Shown: positions 32,321 through 40,750 of the stretch, in pieces
How the letters are laid out: each line of letters starts with the position of its first letter
How positions within the stretch are numbered: the first letter of the stretch is position 1
Source of the DNA: an uncultured Acidimicrobiales bacterium
GTDB lineage: Bacteria > Actinomycetota > Acidimicrobiia > Acidimicrobiales > SZUA-35
NCBI GenBank assembly: GCA_937922805.1
Contig: CALAJV010000013.1
Span: forward strand, 21,077 to 85,076
Direction: 5' to 3'
DNA length: 64,000 nt
Notes under the pieces: model-generated
Seen by the model: the letters and a program-made list of their open reading frames with translations, nothing else
What the model was told of the DNA's origin: nothing
The model's database searches: none
Translations under genes and position numbers: made by a program

Positions 32321-34297
32321 TCAGCTCTCAATCCCAACCAAAGTGTTCGGCAAAATTTGCGCAGCCAAACATACGCCGTCTGCGCAGTCGGAATCCGGGT
32401 CTTCAAACGGAGCCGCTCCGTTTTTCATGTCGACAATGACTTGATCGGGGGTTAACCATGGGTTCTGCGACCAATAAATGGCGGCTGCTCCAGTAACGAC
32501 TGGGGCCGCTATCGACGTTCCGCTGCTCGAAACCCAACCACCGGTAAAATCGTTGGCAGTCAGCGTTCGGTCGGCGGCATAGAGATCTATACACGGCCCG
32601 CTGTTGGAATGCGCGGGACGGTCACCCGGCTTGGTGATTGATCCGACTGTCAGCTGATGGTCAACAACACCGGCTGGCGAATAGTCGCAGGCGTCAGCGC
32701 CGTCGTTCCCGGCAGAAGTAACCACCAGCACTCCGGCATCGTTTAGCGCGCTAATTCGTTGGGCGTACGCTCCACCGTCTTTGACGTCCACTCCGATGCT
32801 CATGTTGACGATCGCCCGACGGTTGCTTGTACGGTTCTGTTCAGCGATCCAATCCAAGCTTGCCAGCAGATCATCTTGGGAACCGGTATAGCCAAAGCCT
32901 GTTGATCCGTCTTCGTACCTAAGTTCGTGGCAAAATAGTGCTTCGACCGGAACGATCGTTACCCCAGAGGCAACACCGTGGTCGACTGACGACACCAGCC
33001 CAGCTACCTTCGTTCCGTGTGATGGGCCACAGCTGGCCGAGTCAAGAGGTCCACTAATTATGTTCGTCTCAACCTGGCCCTCGGCAACGCGGACGAGCGG
33101 TTCACCGTCCTCGGCCAAAGCCATGGCGAGATTGTTCTCGAGCTGCCTCGTTTGGCTGTTTCCGCCGGCGAACCCGTTGATGCTGCTGACGCCAGCTTGA
33201 ACGTTCACACCATCGAACGCATTGTGATCGATATCGACCACCGAATCGAGAACATAGACCGTGACACCTCGGCCATCGCCACCCGGGCGATATTCGCAGT
33301 TTCCGTCTTGCCCATCGAGAAATAACCTCCAATCGTCAGCCGAGGCTCTGCAGTTCGGTTCCCACGGTGAACGAGTCAGTTCTAGTCCAGATCCGAGGGC
33401 GGCAACTGCGCCTCCAAACGCGTCGTGCACGCTCTCGTCTGGCTCTTGTTCGACCCACCTATTTATCGTGACCGGGTCAGTGGTTCCGCTAAACTGGCGG
33501 GGTTCTCCATCGTCGAAACTTGCTACTGAGAAAGAGTCGTCCGGTCCAGCAAGCGGGCCGACCCATTTGGTTTCGGCCCCGACCGTGTCTACATAGTTGC
33601 CGTTGTGGTAGATGTTGTAGCCAGCGATAGTTCCCGAGTTACTGACCGACGGCGACCAACGCAGAACTACCCCATCGGGGCTATTCGTAGCTCGAACGTT
33701 CGTCGGCATCGACGGACGCTGGGCCTCGACGGGAGGATCGCCTTCATCGCCACCTATATCGACTTGGGGTGGCCGAAAGAAATCACCGGCGGTAAACGGA
33801 TCGACTAGAGGAACTGAATCGGATTCGTTCGAAGGTAACGCCACCTCAGGCTCGGTTACGCTGGTGCGTTCAGGGTCGACAGCCGTAGTCACGTTTTGGG
33901 CCGGGTCCGAGTGCACGCTGAAATGCTGTTTCGTCGCATCAAAACTTGTGACCGTGTACTCGTTGCCGTCGACACCATCAATATCGGTCCAATTAGTGGC
34001 GGCGCCTTCAACGGTAGCCACGTAGTCGTCTCCGCGGTAGATGTTGTAGCCACCGATCTCGGTGTTGGCCGAAGCTGGGGCCCAGCTGATCGTTACCCCA
34101 GATGACAAACGTTGTAGTTCCACCGAAGTCGGAGGGTTCAACAAGGGCGCGTTGTCGCTAGTAGCACCGCCACTATCATCAAGCGGCAAAGTCGATTGGC
34201 TATCACTATCGGTGTCAGCCGCCGCTGGGCCAGCCAATGCCACCGTGGCTGCTAATGCCAGGGCCGCCGTCGCTGATTTTTTGGTACGCCACTTCAT
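32321..34297 (-). CDS. Secreted subtilisin-like serine protease with two N-terminal FN3 domains
   Basis: ATG 34297 begins a signal peptide (basic KWRTKK, hydrophobic ATAALALAATVALAGPAAA). Two fibronectin type III-like domains follow at about 50-140 and 195-285, each with the GYNIYR/H-x-x-x-Y-V-x-T-V core. The C-terminal peptidase S8 domain has the full triad: D351 in VLDSVVD, H427 in GPSHGTKVAG and S595 in SGTSIAAP, with the oxyanion Asn in TSAGNDG. The order FN3-FN3-protease is unusual, since accessory domains more often follow the catalytic domain. Several Cys in the protease domain could form disulfides. No typical I9 propeptide is seen, although the FN3 region might take that part. The protein probably digests external protein for nutrition. 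Confidence 0.87.
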   Translation of the reverse strand: MKWRTKKSATAALALAATVALAGPAAADTDSDSQSTLPLDDSGGATSDNAPLLNPPTSVELQRLSSGVTISWAPASANTEIGGYNIYRGDDYVATVEGAATNWTDIDGVDGNEYTVTSFDATKQHFSVHSDPAQNVTTAVDPERTSVTEPEVALPSNESDSVPLVDPFTAGDFFRPPQVDIGGDEGDPPVEAQRPSMPTNVRATNSPDGVVLRWSPSVSNSGTIAGYNIYHNGNYVDTVGAETKWVGPLAGPDDSFSVASFDDGEPRQFSGTTDPVTINRWVEQEPDESVHDAFGGAVAALGSGLELTRSPWEPNCRASADDWRLFLDGQDGNCEYRPGGDGRGVTVYVLDSVVDIDHNAFDGVNVQAGVSSINGFAGGNSQTRQLENNLAMALAEDGEPLVRVAEGQVETNIISGPLDSASCGPSHGTKVAGLVSSVDHGVASGVTIVPVEALFCHELRYEDGSTGFGYTGSQDDLLASLDWIAEQNRTSNRRAIVNMSIGVDVKDGGAYAQRISALNDAGVLVVTSAGNDGADACDYSPAGVVDHQLTVGSITKPGDRPAHSNSGPCIDLYAADRTLTANDFTGGWVSSSGTSIAAPVVTGAAAIYWSQNPWLTPDQVIVDMKNGAAPFEDPDSDCADGVCLAAQILPNTLVGIES

Positions 34298-34402
34298 GCT
34301 GTCAACCCCGCCTTGTCCGACTCGAGCCAGTTTTTTGACTACATACTTAACTCGAACAACCACCCCTCAACGGGGGACCAACGGTGGAAACAAAGATGAG
34401 CG

Positions 34403-35746
34403 TTAGTCGGCGTCTATAGGGCCGAAATCATCCCAACTAGCTGAAGGCCGAGTCGGCGCTATGGGTTTTGCCGTTTCCTCGACTGCCTGATCGACCTCGC
34501 CGTCATCGTCGCTCTCAAGCTTCGTTGTGCCGACTAGAACTGCAGCCATCACGGTGGTGACCGGAACCGCGGCCACGAGCCCGATTGAGCCGCAGAGAGT
34601 GCGGACAATCTCGACCGCGACAATTTCGGAGTTGGCCACAACACCAAGCGGCTGGTCGGACGCAGCAAACACCAACAAAAGTGGCATGCTTGCTCCGGCG
34701 TACGCCAGGAGCAGAGTGTTGACGGTGGAGGCAATATGTTCTCGACCGACCCGAATCCCCGATGTGATCAGCTCGGCAATCGTCAGCTTCGAATTGCGAT
34801 GACGAAGTTCCGCTACTGTCGCCACCTGAGTTACCGTCACGTCGTCGAGTGCTCCGAGTGCACCGATAACCGCTCCGCCAAGCAGCAGCGACGAGAGGTT
34901 CACGTCTGCGATTAGCGGCAGCGTTAAGCCCTCCTCTGTGGCCAACCCGCTGAAGTTTGCGGCGTCAAAGAACAAAGCTGATATCACCAGAGTCAAAACC
35001 AGCGAAGCTAAGGTCCCGGCCAACGCCACCGTCGTCGTCGGGGTGAACCCATGCGTGAGGTAAAGACTTAGGAACGCTATGGCGGCACCAGCCACTACCG
35101 CCACAAGAATTGGGTCGTTGCCATCCAACACCGACGGAGCCACGAAACCGACCAGCACAACCACCGTTATCGCCATAGCGGCCAAAGCCGACAGGCCACG
35201 CCAACGACCGAGAGCAACCACAACTACAGCGAACAGCACAGTTAGCCATAACAACGTGTTGCCACGGTCACGGTCTCCGTAGAAATAGAAGTCGGTCGAT
35301 GGTTCGTATCCAAGTACGACATTGTCGCCGGTTTCCAAAGAGGGCGCAGGGGCGAGCGACGTCAGGTTGTATTCTGGCAGGGTTATAAGCTCCCCAGCAT
35401 CAGGCCCTTCTTTCATCGTAAAGAAGAAGCTCACGCAATCTTGAGGGTTGTCGGGCGGTGCGTAGGTGCATTCGGCCTCGACGACTGACTCAACCGTCGC
35501 ATCGTATTGTTCGGTAACCAACCCGAGTTCGGCCGCTTCGTCGATTACAAGCGCTCGACCGCTACCGTCGGGCCACAGCAATGCCAACCCGATTACTGTC
35601 AAAACGCCGAGAGCGACGACGAGACCGAGAATAACTCGAAGCCCTGGGACCCCAAGCCAAACCGCCCAACTTCCTTCAAGGCCATGTCCGTGCCCATGAC
35701 TGTGTCCGTGCCCGAGGTCAGGTTGAATCGGTTTTTCATCGCTCAT
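34403..35746 (-). CDS. YibE/F family membrane protein with His-rich N-terminus
   Basis: The 447-residue protein shows one N-terminal helix, an extracytoplasmic domain of about 110 residues, then about seven helices that match the YibE/F family, including LGRWRGLSALAAMAITVVVL and the conserved LGALDDVTVTQVATV stretch. The first 25 residues contain HGHSHGHGHG, a likely metal-binding tail not typical of the whole family. YibE/F proteins have no firmly established biochemical role; some are predicted transporters or adaptors. The ectodomain holds a Cys pair (AECTYAPPDNPQDC). A TATGAT box lies 8 nt before the start codon and no SD sequence is present, so a leaderless mRNA is likely. The next gene upstream on this strand is the LLM oxidoreductase, which ends 198 bp before this start. 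Confidence 0.82.
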   Translation of the reverse strand: MSDEKPIQPDLGHGHSHGHGHGLEGSWAVWLGVPGLRVILGLVVALGVLTVIGLALLWPDGSGRALVIDEAAELGLVTEQYDATVESVVEAECTYAPPDNPQDCVSFFFTMKEGPDAGELITLPEYNLTSLAPAPSLETGDNVVLGYEPSTDFYFYGDRDRGNTLLWLTVLFAVVVVALGRWRGLSALAAMAITVVVLVGFVAPSVLDGNDPILVAVVAGAAIAFLSLYLTHGFTPTTTVALAGTLASLVLTLVISALFFDAANFSGLATEEGLTLPLIADVNLSSLLLGGAVIGALGALDDVTVTQVATVAELRHRNSKLTIAELITSGIRVGREHIASTVNTLLLAYAGASMPLLLVFAASDQPLGVVANSEIVAVEIVRTLCGSIGLVAAVPVTTVMAAVLVGTTKLESDDDGEVDQAVEETAKPIAPTRPSASWDDFGPIDAD

Positions 35747-35754
35747 TGAAAAAC

Positions 35755-35760
35755 ATCATA
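35755..35760 (-). promoter_or_regulatory. Candidate -10 box for YibE/F gene
   Basis: On the minus strand TATGAT is followed by 8 nt and the ATG at 35746. There is no SD sequence in between. Confidence 0.45.
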
Positions 35761-35944
35761 GGACGCTATGAGCACGCCATGACCGACCGACCCCTCAGCA
35801 AATAGCGAGGCAAAGGAATCGACCGCAGTTTGACCGTGGCTTGACTAGATCGGTTCGGCACGGTCAGCGAAGCCGAAGCAATACTGGTCGGCTAAGAAAC
35901 ATTTTGTGGATACAGCCTTGTTCGTGATGGTCTAGCAGTTCGAA

Positions 35945-36985
35945 TCACCGCGTCGGCGACGGGGCGTAAGCGTTGAGGACCGGGGCAAGTTCGGCCGGGG
36001 TCGACCCGTGAAGGATGACTCCGTCGACCCCAATCGCGAATTGCTGATGTATCGTCTCGACACATTGTTCCGGAGATCCATACGCAGCGGGGGCCAACCA
36101 ATCGTCTGGAATCAACGATGCGACGTAGCTCAGCTCGTCGGTTGTTGCTTTGGCATCAATCGACCCATTGAACGCGGCAACAAATGGATCTCCCCTGAAC
36201 GCCGTCAGAACCGCCGGGTCCCAGCCATTGGTCGCAACCATTAGATCGCCATATGCTTGCAAGTAGGTTGCTAGCCGCCCTACGGACTTCTTCAAACGAG
36301 CCGGTTCCGGAAGGTGATCGCCAATTGTGGCCAGACACGACCAAACTCGGACCGTCGATGGGTCACGACCAGCTTTTTCTGCCGCCTCTTTGACCGTTGC
36401 CACGCACCGAGCAAGCGTTTCATCGGTAAAGAACGTGTGGAGAATCACATCGTCAAAGACTCGACCGCCGAGAGCGAGACTGTTGGGTCCGAATGCTACC
36501 AATCCGAGCGGAATATCTTCGTCGAAGCCGGAGTCGAGCCGCAGCGCTGGCCACGACCCGGCTGGACCGCTGTGACCGACGATGGTCTCACCTTTCCATA
36601 GGCGACGCATCAGATTCGCAAAGTCCTCCATTTGAGCGGTCGTAATTCGCTCCATGCCAAAGGCATCTTGAAGCCGGGGAATCCCCCGGCCAATCCCGAG
36701 TGTGAACCGACCACCGGTGAGAAAGTGCATCGTCGTGGCGTACGATGCCGACACAATGGGGTGACGGGTGTTGTGGTTGGTGGCCGCGGTGATGATTCGC
36801 ATTTGGTTGGACGCCACGGCTGCGGCCCCACTTAAGGTCGCCGCTTCCTTCACGTTGAATCGCTCGGAGATAAAGCACGCACCAAGTCCTAACTCTTCGG
36901 CCTGGCGGACCTCACTAATTAGCTCGCGAGGGCTGTCCGGCGCCCCGGCCAACGTGAAGAAGCCGAGTTCAGGAAATGACGTCAT
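35945..36985 (-). CDS. LLM-class (luciferase-like) F420-dependent oxidoreductase
   Basis: The 346-residue protein has the TIM-barrel luciferase-like pattern: LGFFTLAGAPDSPRELISEVRQAEELGLGACFISERF at the N-terminus, RIITAATNHNTRHPIVSASYATTMHFLTGGRFTLGIGRG at the F420/FMN pocket, then the Ser/Thr-x-R-V-W-S segment. Actinobacterial members of this branch mostly use F420 rather than FMN, so hydride transfer with F420 is the likeliest chemistry. Substrate is unknown. TAGGTT lies 6 nt before the ATG and the intervening GGGGAG could also act as an SD sequence, so it is unclear whether the mRNA is leaderless. Upstream lies the three-way-junction element and then the ABC permease gene. Confidence 0.85.
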   Translation of the reverse strand: MTSFPELGFFTLAGAPDSPRELISEVRQAEELGLGACFISERFNVKEAATLSGAAAVASNQMRIITAATNHNTRHPIVSASYATTMHFLTGGRFTLGIGRGIPRLQDAFGMERITTAQMEDFANLMRRLWKGETIVGHSGPAGSWPALRLDSGFDEDIPLGLVAFGPNSLALGGRVFDDVILHTFFTDETLARCVATVKEAAEKAGRDPSTVRVWSCLATIGDHLPEPARLKKSVGRLATYLQAYGDLMVATNGWDPAVLTAFRGDPFVAAFNGSIDAKATTDELSYVASLIPDDWLAPAAYGSPEQCVETIHQQFAIGVDGVILHGSTPAELAPVLNAYAPSPTR

Positions 36986-37047
36986 CTCCCCAACCTACGA
37001 TCCTCGCCTACTGTCAGCAAATGCCCAAGCAGCCTCACCGGAAGGCT

Positions 37048-37114
37048 GGCCATCATCTGGGTGCTCAACCTTGAGGGTTGGTACTGGGCGTAAAGTACGA
37101 CCCAGATGATGGCC
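37048..37114. other. Structured element: 15-bp perfect inverted repeat enclosing two hairpins
   Basis: Arms GGCCATCATCTGGGT (37048-37062) and its exact complement (37100-37114) close a 37-nt interior. That interior itself holds two adjacent hairpins: CAACC/GGTTG at 37066-37080 and GTACT/AGTAC at 37081-37098, leaving only 3 and 1 unpaired junction bases. The result is a near-perfect three-way junction in DNA or RNA. It lies between the stop of the ABC permease gene and the start of the LLM gene, both minus-strand. No T-tract follows on either strand, so a simple intrinsic terminator is unlikely. It could be a structured RNA, a protein-binding cruciform or a mobile palindromic element. Confidence 0.6.
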
Positions 37115-37164
37115 GCGGCGGCTGATCGACAACTGATGCTCGTTGCCGCAGATATAGGCAAGTG

Positions 37165-39819
37165 CTAGTTAGTACTGATGGCGTCCAGCACGTTGAGCCT
37201 GCTCGCTCGGAACGCTGGCAGCAGGGCGGAGATCAACCCGGCGACCGATGCGATCAGAACGAGAATCGCAATGCGGGCCCATGGCACAGAAAACGTCGAC
37301 AGAATGTCGTCAGGGATCGCGGCAACCAGGAGCGCACCGAGACCAAGACCAATCGCTGCTCCGAGGATGGCTCCGACAGCTGAGATTATTGCCGCCTCCC
37401 ACCGGATCATGCGTCGAGATTGGCGTCGGGTCATGCCTACCGCCCGTAGCAAACCGATTTCCCTGGTCCGTTCGAACACCGACAGGGCCATCGTGTTGGC
37501 GATTCCAACCAGAGCGATCAGAATGGCGAGACCAAGCAAAGCGCTAAGCAACGAAGTGAAGTCATCGACAAATCCGGAGAATGTCTCCCGGGCCTCAGCC
37601 GCTGACTGGAACTCCAAATTCGGATAGTCCTCCCCGAGTTCGGCAAAGCGAGCGTCAGCATCAGCGGTTGAAACGCTGTCCGCTTTCAGGGCGGCGGCAA
37701 AGTCCGAAGTGGGCTGGTCCGAGATCTGCTCGTACCGGTCGACGGTTACTAGTAGTGGTGCCAGCAAGACTTCCTCGGTAAAGATGGCGACCACTTCAAG
37801 CTCAGCCACGTCACCATTGTCGAGCACCATTCGAACAGTGTCACCCAGCCCAAGGCCGTATCGGTCGGCCAAGCTGTCGTCTATTCCAACCGAATCGTTG
37901 TCGATTGCGCTCAACGATCCGTCGGTCGTGCCAACGTTGAACAGTTGTTCCGCTACCGAAAAATCGAGAGCGGCAACACCAGTTCCACTAGTCTCGCCGT
38001 CAACGGGCTCGCCATCGACGACAACCTCGTTCTCCAAATCAACACCCCATAGGCGAACGCCGGTTACAGCAGTGAACATCGGGTCGTCGTCGATTCGTTG
38101 AATCGCTTCGTCTGGAATGTCGAACGCTTGGGTGTTGACGATGTAATCAGCTTGAAGGCCCGCTTCAAATGTTTGCTTGATCTCCTTTTTGATTGAAGCA
38201 CCAAGTACCAGAGCCATCGAAACTAACGAAAGGCCGATCATTAACGCCGACGCGGTTGAGGCGGTCCGCCGTGGATTGCGAGCAGCGTTTTCCTTAGCCA
38301 GTTGGCCTGGTTTGGCCAGAGCGGTCTCGAGCGGAAGGCCAAGCCCACGACTTAACGGGCCGGCCGCCAGTGGGCTCAACAATGTTAGGCCAACGAACAG
38401 AGCGGCAGCGCCGACACCGAGGCCCGTCAACGTTGATGAGGTTCCACCGAACACGAACAACGCCAGCCCCAGCAGTCCGGCACCACCAAGGGTGAAAATG
38501 CCACCGAATATGTATCGTCGGGCCGATTTCTCAGTCGTCTCAATCGATCCCGATATGGCTGCGATTGGTGACGTGCGAGAAGCGGCAACAGCGGGCAGTA
38601 GAGAAGAGATAACGGTGACGACGGTTCCGATCGCAAGCGCCACAATGATCGTTAGCGGAGACAAGATGATATCGAACGGCGGTAGTGGAATTCCGAGAAC
38701 TCCAAGAAGCGCGCTGAGTCCATAAGCTAACCCGATGCCAGCGCCAATACCGACGACCGAAGCGGCAAGCCCAATCAGGAACGACTCAATGATAACCGAG
38801 CGTCGAATTTGAGCCGGGGTGGCGCCGATCGCTCGAAGCAGTCCAAGTTCTCTGATCCGTTGACCAACAACGATTGAGAACGTGTTGGCAATAATGAAGA
38901 TCGAGACGAAGAGTGAGATTAAGGCAAAGCCCAACAGTACCCATCCGAACAGGTCAATACCGGCGTTGAACTGAGCTGCAGTTTCGGCCGCAACGTCAGC
39001 CTGGTTCTGCACTAACACTCGATCTGTACCAACATCATCGAGATCAAACGACTCGATCTCGGCACCGTCGACATCCGGGTCGAAATCAACGCGACTGGTT
39101 GAGCCGGGTTCGTTGCCGAGCGTGACAGCCACCGTCTCTTGCAGTTCAGGAACCGGAACGGTGCCGTCGATTGAAATAGAAATGTCGTCCCACTCTCCAG
39201 CCGGGGATGAGAAGAACTCGCGGGCGGTTTGAAGGTCGAATGCCATAAGCGTCGCACCGTTTGTCGTATTGTCTTCCCCAAAGCGGAAGGTGCCAACTAA
39301 TGTGGCCGACCGGTTACCAACTGGGGTGACGAATTCGTAGGTTTCGCCTTCGACGAAGCCGTGCTTGGCCGCCGCATCAATGTCGATTGCCCATTCCATT
39401 GGATTAGTCGGTGGCCGACCGGCTACTAACGTAGTCGGATTAAGCACCTCGTCGACTGTCCACGCAAATGCGATCTGTGGAGGGCCGTTGGTCCCGATCG
39501 TGGTGCCGTCGGGCTTGATTGGCTGAATGCTGTTGTCAAAGCCAGAGAGGCTACCTTCGGCTACTCGAACACCGTCAAGATCATTGAGTAAAGCCAAGTC
39601 GGTGTCGGTCAACGGGTCGTCGGAGTCGGCGTCGAAGGTGGTAACAAGAAGATCTGTTCCTTGAACGATCTCTTCTGAGAGTCCAGCGAACGAATCCTTC
39701 AAACCGTCACGCAGAACAAACGATGAGACTACAAACCCGACGCCAAGCACGATGGCGAGAGCGGTAAGGGCGAGTCGGACTGCATTAGCTGCAAGGTTTT
39801 TGACTGCTAGGCGAAACAT
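37165..39819 (-). CDS. ABC transporter permease, two FtsX/MacB domains
   Basis: ATG 39819 is selected because a GGGGGGAAG SD sequence lies just upstream and the protein then begins directly with the conserved MFRLAVKNLAANAVRLALTALAIVLGVGFVVSSFVLRDGL. The 884-residue permease has two copies of the FtsX core. Each has a first helix, a large extracytoplasmic (MacB_PCD-like) domain and a trio of helices introduced by the conserved REIGLLRAVGMTRRQ-type coupling segment (RELGLLRAIGATPAQIRRSVI and REIGLLRAVGMTRRQSRRMI). Such permeases are mechanotransmitting exporters or lipoprotein/peptide efflux components rather than classical importers. The ATPase gene lies 13 bp upstream, forming a two-gene operon. 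Confidence 0.9.
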   Translation of the reverse strand: MFRLAVKNLAANAVRLALTALAIVLGVGFVVSSFVLRDGLKDSFAGLSEEIVQGTDLLVTTFDADSDDPLTDTDLALLNDLDGVRVAEGSLSGFDNSIQPIKPDGTTIGTNGPPQIAFAWTVDEVLNPTTLVAGRPPTNPMEWAIDIDAAAKHGFVEGETYEFVTPVGNRSATLVGTFRFGEDNTTNGATLMAFDLQTAREFFSSPAGEWDDISISIDGTVPVPELQETVAVTLGNEPGSTSRVDFDPDVDGAEIESFDLDDVGTDRVLVQNQADVAAETAAQFNAGIDLFGWVLLGFALISLFVSIFIIANTFSIVVGQRIRELGLLRAIGATPAQIRRSVIIESFLIGLAASVVGIGAGIGLAYGLSALLGVLGIPLPPFDIILSPLTIIVALAIGTVVTVISSLLPAVAASRTSPIAAISGSIETTEKSARRYIFGGIFTLGGAGLLGLALFVFGGTSSTLTGLGVGAAALFVGLTLLSPLAAGPLSRGLGLPLETALAKPGQLAKENAARNPRRTASTASALMIGLSLVSMALVLGASIKKEIKQTFEAGLQADYIVNTQAFDIPDEAIQRIDDDPMFTAVTGVRLWGVDLENEVVVDGEPVDGETSGTGVAALDFSVAEQLFNVGTTDGSLSAIDNDSVGIDDSLADRYGLGLGDTVRMVLDNGDVAELEVVAIFTEEVLLAPLLVTVDRYEQISDQPTSDFAAALKADSVSTADADARFAELGEDYPNLEFQSAAEARETFSGFVDDFTSLLSALLGLAILIALVGIANTMALSVFERTREIGLLRAVGMTRRQSRRMIRWEAAIISAVGAILGAAIGLGLGALLVAAIPDDILSTFSVPWARIAILVLIASVAGLISALLPAFRASRLNVLDAISTN

Positions 39820-39832
39820 CTGCTTCCCCCCC

Positions 39833-40597
39833 CTAGCTCTGGGCTGCGGCACGAACCGCAGCCAAGATCGAATCCGTGTCGGGCTCATGCATCTCGTTAA
39901 CGATCCGACCGTCGTTTAGAAACAACGCTCGATCGGTGTATGAAGCAGCGACTGGATCGTGCGTTACCATCACGATCGTCTGGCCAAAGTCGGTGACGGC
40001 ACGGCGCATAAAATCAAGAATTTCGCCGCCAGTTTGCGAGTCGAGATTACCGGTCGGCTCATCAGCAAAGATAACGTCCGGTCGAGAACTGAGCGCTCTC
40101 GCCACGGCCACCCGCTGCTGTTGACCACCAGAAAGCTCGCTGGGTCGATGACCGAGGCGATGTTCAAGACCTACCGCCTTAATAACTTGATCCAAATAGG
40201 CTTGGTCGATTGACCCTTTGCCCAAGTCTGCCGGCAACGTAATATTCTCTAGCGCGGTCAGGGTAGGTACCAAGTTGAACGCTTGGAAGACGAATCCGAT
40301 CTTGGTTCGCCGGAGAATAGTCAGATCCTTCTCAGAAAGCTGCGAAAGAGCAGTCGAGCCGATGTAGGCATCACCGCTACTAAGCCGGTCTAACCCGGCT
40401 AGGCAGTGCATCAAAGTGGACTTTCCAGAACCGGAAGGGCCCATGATGGCTGTGAATTGGCCTGCCGCGAACGAGCAGTCAACCTCATTGAGGGCGACTA
40501 CTTGAGTGTCGCCATCGCCGTAGATTTTGGTTGCTCCTCTGGTCCCCGCTGCCATCGGTCCAGTGGCGACTTGGTTGGTAGTTTCTGTTATAGCCAT
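39833..40597 (-). CDS. ABC transporter ATP-binding protein (MacB/LolD type)
   Basis: The 254-residue protein carries Walker A GPSGSGKST at 53-61, Q-loop VFQAFNLVPTLTALENI, signature LSGGQQQRVAVARAL at 155 onward, Walker B VIFADEPTGNLDS at 175 onward and the switch His in VMVTHDP. The FNLVPTLTALENITLP sequence and length are typical of the MacB/LolD/FtsE branch that pairs with FtsX-like permeases. It powers the adjacent permease on the cytoplasmic face. The upstream 153 bp contain its promoter and the terminator of the preceding gene. Confidence 0.93.
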   Translation of the reverse strand: MAITETTNQVATGPMAAGTRGATKIYGDGDTQVVALNEVDCSFAAGQFTAIMGPSGSGKSTLMHCLAGLDRLSSGDAYIGSTALSQLSEKDLTILRRTKIGFVFQAFNLVPTLTALENITLPADLGKGSIDQAYLDQVIKAVGLEHRLGHRPSELSGGQQQRVAVARALSSRPDVIFADEPTGNLDSQTGGEILDFMRRAVTDFGQTIVMVTHDPVAASYTDRALFLNDGRIVNEMHEPDTDSILAAVRAAAQS

Positions 40598-40701
40598 TTC
40601 ACGCTTGCCCTCTCAAGTTGTCGAACGTCAACAACTCTGGACCAAACGCTCCGCTGTGTCTGTTGGGGACAACCCTGGTCTCTCCCCCATAACCCTTAGC
40701 T

Positions 40702-40735
40702 AACCCTGAGACGATGACCGATACGTCTCAGGGTT
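40702..40735 (-). terminator. Hairpin downstream of the SGNH-CBM gene
   Basis: Perfect 12-bp arms AACCCTGAGACG and CGTCTCAGGGTT enclose a 10-nt loop directly after the stop of the minus-strand gene ending at 40751. The following tract is only weakly T-rich, so it may be a terminator or a transcript-stabilising stem. It also lies upstream of the ABC ATPase gene. Confidence 0.6.
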
Positions 40736-40750
40736 GCATTGACCGAAGGT

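Noticed and set aside
37178..38725. Plus-strand open frames opposite the ABC permease gene
   Set aside because: They overlap a clear permease with conserved FtsX motifs; translations are Arg/Ser/Pro-rich shadows.
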